9,161 nt of DNA, taken from contig JAGGSL010000064.1 in the NCBI GenBank assembly GCA_021159125.1, positions 1 to 9,161 on the forward strand. The letters are read 5' to 3'. Every line of letters begins with the position of its first letter. Position 1 is the stretch's first letter. The notes under the pieces were generated by a model. It was not told where the DNA came from. It saw only the letters and a list, made by a program, of their open reading frames with translations, and searched no databases. Position numbers and translations under genes: made by a program. Shown here in pieces: positions 5,378 through 9,161 of the stretch. The DNA comes from Thermoplasmata archaeon (lineage in GTDB: Archaea; Thermoplasmatota; E2; UBA202; DSCA01).

Positions 5378-7591
5378 TTGTTGCATAACCATCTTTCCAT
5401 CGTGCCGGGAAAAGGAAAATTTATTGCCCTTGTTATAGTTGCCGTTATGCTTTTCACATCCCTTCCGTCATTAGCTTCAGAAAATCATAGTTCTGACAGC
5501 ATTTCTGTCAATTATTCCTTTGAAGAACCCTCGATAACCAGAATCATTATGGGAAACGAGATTTACGACACCGTCACTCTCGATGGGGCAGCATACTACG
5601 GCAGCCCTGGCGAACCGGGTTTGCCTGTTAGAGGTGCATACATACTCCTGCCTTATGGAACAGAAGCATCGGATATAAAAGTCGTTCCGGGAGAGAAAGT
5701 ATACCTTGGTTCAAATTACCACATTGCGCCAATCGGAAAAGCAATCCCTCTTGTTGAAGGCGTACAGCCCATGGCGCCTTCCAAAGGCCCGATTTATAAT
5801 TCTGACAGGGAATTTCCCGGAAAAACGTTTGATGTTGTCGGCACATATGCCTTCAGGGGCTACAACATACTTGTTTTGAGATTGTACCCTGTGCAGTACA
5901 TTCCTGCAGAGGGAAAGCTGTTTTATTACAAATCCCTGACAGTTCATGTTGCCGCCTCCGGCAGCCAGCCGAACCCGCTTTTCAGGGGGCTGGAGAGGGA
6001 CAAACAAGAGGTTGCAAAAAAAGTGGATAACCCTTCCGTAATTTCGACGTATAAGCCATCATATACCGGTGGCATAACCGATTCCTACGACCTTCTGATA
6101 ATAACAACAAATTCACTGAAAAATTACTTTGAACCTTTGAAAGAATACCATGACAGCCATGGAGTGAAAACAGTGATTGCAACCCTTGATGAGACGGGCG
6201 ATACCCCTGAGGATATAAGAGATTACATCAGAAATGCATACTTGAGCATGGGAATAGAATATGTTCTCATAGGCGGAGATGATGATGTTGTTCCCGCGAA
6301 AATGCTCTGGGTTTATGGGCTTGATGAAAACACAACGCCTTATCAGGCATTCATGCCCTCTGATTTGTATTACGGTTGCCTTGACGGCACATACAACTAT
6401 GATGGGGATGACAGATGGGGAGAGCCGACTGACGGCGAAGGAGGCCATGATGTTGATTTGATTGCAGAAGTATATGTTGGGAGAGCATGTGTGGGCGACA
6501 AAACAGAGGTTAATAACTTTGTTGATAAAACGATAGAGTATATGAGCGCAGATGCTGACCCATACCTTAAAAAAATCCTGCTCGCAGGGGAATATCTCGG
6601 CGACTACGGCGTGGCAAGCTGGGGCGGGAATTATCTTGATCAGATTATTGACGGCTCGAATCTGGACGGCTATACGACAGTGGGCATTCCTTCAGCCAAA
6701 TTCAACATAGAAAAGATGTATGACCGTGACTGGCAGAACAATTACTGGACAAAGGAAGACATGATGAGCCGCATAGAGAGTGGCGAGCATGTAATACAGC
6801 ATGACGGTCATTCAAGCTATGAATATAATATGAAAATGGTTACTGATGATGTTGAAAACCTTGATAACACAAAATACTGCTTTATTTACTCGAACGGGTG
6901 CATGTCGGGAGGTTTTGACCACGGAGACTGTATGGCTGAGTACTTTACCGTAAAAACAAGCCATGGTGCTTTTGCGGCAATTATGAATGCCCGCTACGGA
7001 TGGTTCTGGTCTTTCAGCACCGACGGCGATTCCCAGCGCTTTGTGAGAGAGTTCTGGGATGCTGTATTCGGGGAGAGTATCCATGGAATAGGGGCTGCAA
7101 ACCAGGATTCAAAAGAAGATAATTTATACATAATAAACCGCTCGTGCATACGATGGACATATTACGAACTCAATTTGTTCGGCGATCCATCTGTCGAATT
7201 CCGCATAAATAACGCTCCAGATAAGCCAGCCGCCCCTTCTGGCCCTTCTCAGGCAAAGGCAGGCGAGGAATGCACCTATACTGCAGTTACAACAGACATA
7301 GAAGGGGACAAGATATACTACATGTTTGACTGGGGAGATGGAAGCATGAGTGAGTGGCTTGGACCGTATGATTCAGGACAGGAAGTGAGTGCATCCCATT
7401 CGTGGGAAAAACGGGGATATTATAACATCAAAGTGAAGGCAAAGGATGTGAACGGGGCGGAGAGCGACTGGTCTGAGCCGCTGCGTGTAAGAGCACCCAA
7501 AGCATATGATGCATTATCACTCCTTGAAAGAATCAATGAATGGCTCATCTCCCTTTTCGGCATTGAGCTGATGCCCCTTCCTTTCAAATGA
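5378..7591 (+). CDS. Secreted gingipain-like cysteine peptidase (family C25) with PKD domain
   Basis: This 737-residue protein should cut proteins outside the cell. Numbering from TTG 5378: a signal peptide (hydrophobic 15-29, cut near LAS at 32-34); a propeptide-like beta domain (about 40-200) with GEPGLPVRGAYILLPYG, typical of C25 propeptides; the C25 catalytic domain (about 220-605) with YVLIGGDDDVVPAK and EVYVGRACV. The likely catalytic pair is His478 (DGHSS) and Cys508 (SNGCMSGGFD), 30 apart, close to the His-Cys spacing in gingipain R; LFGDPS closes the domain. A PKD-like domain (about 611-707, with FDWGDGS) follows, then a short amphipathic tail ending LMPLPFK. There is no obvious membrane anchor, so it may be released or held by the tail. 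The His context (HDGHSS) differs from the common GHG form. A TTG at 5369 would add three residues (740 in all), and GTG 5402 would shorten the signal peptide; the GGAG site favours 5378. Confidence 0.9.
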   Translation: MLHNHLSIVPGKGKFIALVIVAVMLFTSLPSLASENHSSDSISVNYSFEEPSITRIIMGNEIYDTVTLDGAAYYGSPGEPGLPVRGAYILLPYGTEASDIKVVPGEKVYLGSNYHIAPIGKAIPLVEGVQPMAPSKGPIYNSDREFPGKTFDVVGTYAFRGYNILVLRLYPVQYIPAEGKLFYYKSLTVHVAASGSQPNPLFRGLERDKQEVAKKVDNPSVISTYKPSYTGGITDSYDLLIITTNSLKNYFEPLKEYHDSHGVKTVIATLDETGDTPEDIRDYIRNAYLSMGIEYVLIGGDDDVVPAKMLWVYGLDENTTPYQAFMPSDLYYGCLDGTYNYDGDDRWGEPTDGEGGHDVDLIAEVYVGRACVGDKTEVNNFVDKTIEYMSADADPYLKKILLAGEYLGDYGVASWGGNYLDQIIDGSNLDGYTTVGIPSAKFNIEKMYDRDWQNNYWTKEDMMSRIESGEHVIQHDGHSSYEYNMKMVTDDVENLDNTKYCFIYSNGCMSGGFDHGDCMAEYFTVKTSHGAFAAIMNARYGWFWSFSTDGDSQRFVREFWDAVFGESIHGIGAANQDSKEDNLYIINRSCIRWTYYELNLFGDPSVEFRINNAPDKPAAPSGPSQAKAGEECTYTAVTTDIEGDKIYYMFDWGDGSMSEWLGPYDSGQEVSASHSWEKRGYYNIKVKAKDVNGAESDWSEPLRVRAPKAYDALSLLERINEWLISLFGIELMPLPFK

Positions 7592-7596
7592 AAAGA

Positions 7597-7604
7597 AAAT
7601 TATA
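7597..7604 (+). promoter_or_regulatory. Putative TATA box of the dihydroorotase operon
   Basis: AAATTATA sits in the 35-nt gap after the peptidase gene, its edge 23 nt before the ATG at 7627. This repeats the leaderless spacing seen elsewhere. No good Shine-Dalgarno site lies near the ATG, which supports a promoter here rather than co-transcription with the peptidase. The match is short. Confidence 0.45.
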
Positions 7605-7626
7605 GTGAGGGCAGATACATATTGGA

Positions 7627-8871
7627 ATGGATATTGTAATCGAGGGAAATTTATTCATTGATGGCGAAATAAAGAAGGGATGTGTGGGCATAGATGAAGG
7701 CAGAATTGTCTCAATAAAAAAAATTTTGGAAGGAGAGAGTCATTTTGACTTCGGGGAAAAACTGATTTTTCCTGCAGGGCTGGACGTGCATGTGCATTTC
7801 AGGGAGCCAGGGCAGACTGAAAAGGAGGATTTTTTTACAGGTACAAGGGCTGCAGCCATGGGCGGCATAACATTTGTGATGGACATGCCAAATAACAAAC
7901 CGCCGGCGATGGACAGCGATGCCCTGGAGAGGAAGATAAAGACAGTAAAAAATAAGGCGTGCATCGACTTTGCCCTATATGGGGGCATAGGCGAGGACAG
8001 CGATATACCTGCCATGGCGCAGAAGTGCAAAGCATTCAAGATGTACCTCTCGGGAGACAACGAAATGTTTGTCCCTATTGGAAAGATGGAATATGTGCTG
8101 CAAAAAGTGAAAGAGAGTGGAAGAATACTCGCTGTTCACGCAGAAAGCCCTGATTGCATAAAACGCAATGAAGCCCGCAACCTTTCGGAACATGAAAGAA
8201 ACAGACCTGTTAGATGCGAGATAGAGGAAATCAAAAAAATCATGGAAATTAACAGAGGGGTAGGCACCAAAATTCACATATGTCATGTTTCCTCGTCCCG
8301 ATCCATAGATGTCCTAAAAGGAAGCGGTGCAAGCATGGGCGTAACACCTCATCACATTTTTTTCTCAACATCATCAAAATTCAGGTATGAAGCGATGGGA
8401 AAGGTAAACCCTCCGCTCAGGCATGAAGAAGAAAGAATGAAACTCTTTGGGGCAGTGAGGCATGGATTTGACGGAGTCATTGAATCGGACCATGCTCCTC
8501 ATTTGCTGGAAGAAAAGGAGGATTTTCCGGCAGCTCCTTCTGGAATGCCAGGAGTAGATTCATCCCTTCCGCTTATGATGGAAGAGGTGAAGAGGGGGCA
8601 CATAGACTTATCCATGGTTCACAGATGGATGTGCAGAAATCCTGCCAGGACATTTGGCATAAACAAAGGAGAGATAGAGAAAGGCAGAGATGCTGACCTG
8701 ATTGTGATAGACTTTAAGGAAAGGAAAATAGAGCCATATTCAAAGTGCGGGTGGAGCAGTTACGAGGGCTGGAGCGGAATATACCCGACCCATGTATTTT
8801 TGAGGGGCGAGATGATAGTGGAGAACGGAGAATTTACGGGCAGCAAAGGAATGGGAGACATGATATTATGA
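7627..8871 (+). CDS. pyrC: Dihydroorotase
   Basis: Dihydroorotase reversibly cyclises N-carbamoyl-L-aspartate to L-dihydroorotate, the third step of pyrimidine synthesis, in the cytoplasm. This 414-residue protein carries the amidohydrolase metal site in full: His55 and His57 in DVHVHFREPG, Lys138 in KAFKMYLS (expected carboxylated bridging lysine), His171 in HAES, His220 in HICHVSS and Asp288 in SDHAPH. Arg59 and Asn90 (MPNN) are the expected substrate-binding residues. REPG and MPNN favour dihydroorotase over hydantoinase or allantoinase, although one of those remains possible. Length and the closing GRDADLIVID segment (353-362) are normal for the family. ATG 7627 fits a leaderless promoter. 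No other pyrimidine gene is in the window; instead its stop overlaps the start of the next gene in ATGA, so the two are probably one operon. Confidence 0.93.
   Translation: MDIVIEGNLFIDGEIKKGCVGIDEGRIVSIKKILEGESHFDFGEKLIFPAGLDVHVHFREPGQTEKEDFFTGTRAAAMGGITFVMDMPNNKPPAMDSDALERKIKTVKNKACIDFALYGGIGEDSDIPAMAQKCKAFKMYLSGDNEMFVPIGKMEYVLQKVKESGRILAVHAESPDCIKRNEARNLSEHERNRPVRCEIEEIKKIMEINRGVGTKIHICHVSSSRSIDVLKGSGASMGVTPHHIFFSTSSKFRYEAMGKVNPPLRHEEERMKLFGAVRHGFDGVIESDHAPHLLEEKEDFPAAPSGMPGVDSSLPLMMEEVKRGHIDLSMVHRWMCRNPARTFGINKGEIEKGRDADLIVIDFKERKIEPYSKCGWSSYEGWSGIYPTHVFLRGEMIVENGEFTGSKGMGDMIL
8853..8857 (+). promoter_or_regulatory. Possible ribosome-binding site of the small membrane export-family gene
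   Basis: GGGAG inside the last codons of pyrC lies 10 nt before the ATG at 8868. The spacing is slightly long, but with the ATGA overlap it would support re-initiation by ribosomes finishing pyrC. Confidence 0.4.
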
Positions 8872-9161
8872 ATGGAACAATGCAATGGTTGTGGGTTGTG
8901 ATGCTTGCCATGCTTCCAATATCCGAGTTGAGAGGCGCAATCCCTCTCGCTATAGGCATATACAAATTAAATCCTTATGCTTCAATACCTCTCATAGTGG
9001 CAGCCAATTTTCTCCCGGTTCCGTTCATACTGAAATTCCTTGGGCCGGTAGAGAGGTTTTTAAGGAAATGGAAATTCTGGGACAAATTGATGACTCGTAT
9101 TTTTGAACGCACCCGCAGAAAGACGAGAAAAAGCATAGAAAAATGGGAGAGTTTGGCACTG
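8868..9161 (+). CDS. Small membrane 'multidrug export' family protein (COG2426 type), 3' end outside the window
   Basis: The frame starts at ATG 8868 and stays open for 98 codons to the window edge, so the gene is partial. The N-terminal part is characteristic of the family annotated as putative small multidrug export proteins (Sm_multidrug_ex): a hydrophobic helix leading into LPISELRGAIPLAIG (residues 16-30), a second helix with AANFLPVPFILKFLGPV (46-62), then a basic stretch rich in Arg/Lys (63-92). Family members are usually about 150-170 residues, so roughly a third to two fifths is missing, including the later Pro/Gly-rich helix. The export function is largely an annotation tradition and the substrate is unknown. 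The start overlaps the pyrC stop in ATGA, so it should be translated from the same mRNA. A frame at 8885-9106 overlapping it is a shadow. Confidence 0.82.
   Translation, partial: MNGTMQWLWVVMLAMLPISELRGAIPLAIGIYKLNPYASIPLIVAANFLPVPFILKFLGPVERFLRKWKFWDKLMTRIFERTRRKTRKSIEKWESLAL

Noticed and set aside
5703..5720. GGTTCAAATTACC resembling a tRNA T-arm
   Set aside because: It sits inside the C25 propeptide coding sequence and no matching acceptor, D-arm or anticodon arm surrounds it.
7627..8871. Hydantoinase or allantoinase instead of dihydroorotase
   Set aside because: The HVHFREPG and MPNN motifs and the length fit dihydroorotase better, though activity cannot be proved from sequence alone.
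8885..9106. Plus-strand 73-codon frame near the window end
   Set aside because: It is an out-of-frame shadow of the small export-family gene starting at 8868, whose protein has clear family motifs.
1..9161. CRISPR array, insertion sequence, phage or defence cassette
   Set aside because: No regularly spaced repeats, transposase, integrase or defence-type protein was found in any reading frame, and the genes are ordinary in coding style throughout.

Overview
The window looks like chromosomal DNA from an archaeon, most likely a Thermoplasmatota-like euryarchaeote. The evidence is: AT-rich archaeal TATA boxes 23-26 nt before most first-gene starts (leaderless mRNAs), GGTGA-type ribosome-binding sites only inside operons or clusters, secreted proteins built from NEW3/CARDB/PKD beta-sandwiches, and dense packing. 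The lineage is an inference from gene style, not a proof. A secreted C25 peptidase in such a background recalls sediment archaea proposed to live on detrital protein (for example MBG-D), but nothing here fixes that.

Layout. Bases 1-174 hold no convincing gene and end in a promoter. From 175 to 2214 (+) runs a membrane-spanning Ig-fold protein with a signal peptide, two NEW3-like domains outside, a central membrane helix and two more beta-sandwich domains predicted inside. It converges, with a 9-nt gap, on a minus-strand operon read from 4922 down to 2224: tldD (HExxxH metallopeptidase subunit) then tldE/pmbA (partner without the HExxxH), overlapping by one base in TAATG. A 97-bp divergent promoter region separates tldD from a plus-strand gene for a 96-residue, three-helix membrane protein of unknown role (5020-5310). 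Next come a secreted gingipain-like C25 cysteine peptidase with a PKD domain (5378-7591), a dihydroorotase, pyrC (7627-8871), and the first 98 codons of a COG2426-type small membrane 'multidrug export' family protein starting at 8868 in a 4-nt ATGA overlap with pyrC and running off the window end.

How they may work together. The C25 enzyme would cut protein outside the cell, and TldD/TldE would degrade or mature unfolded peptides in the cytoplasm. Their adjacency is suggestive, but they sit on opposite strands and no peptide precursor gene or cyclisation enzyme is visible, so a joint pathway is only a hypothesis. Dihydroorotase is the third step of pyrimidine synthesis and appears co-transcribed with the small membrane protein. 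I see no RNA gene, CRISPR array, insertion sequence or phage gene. I did not find a clear new multi-gene system. The most unusual items are the two-sided Ig-fold membrane protein, the orphan 96-residue membrane protein, and the C25 peptidase with altered active-site context and an amphipathic C-terminal tail.
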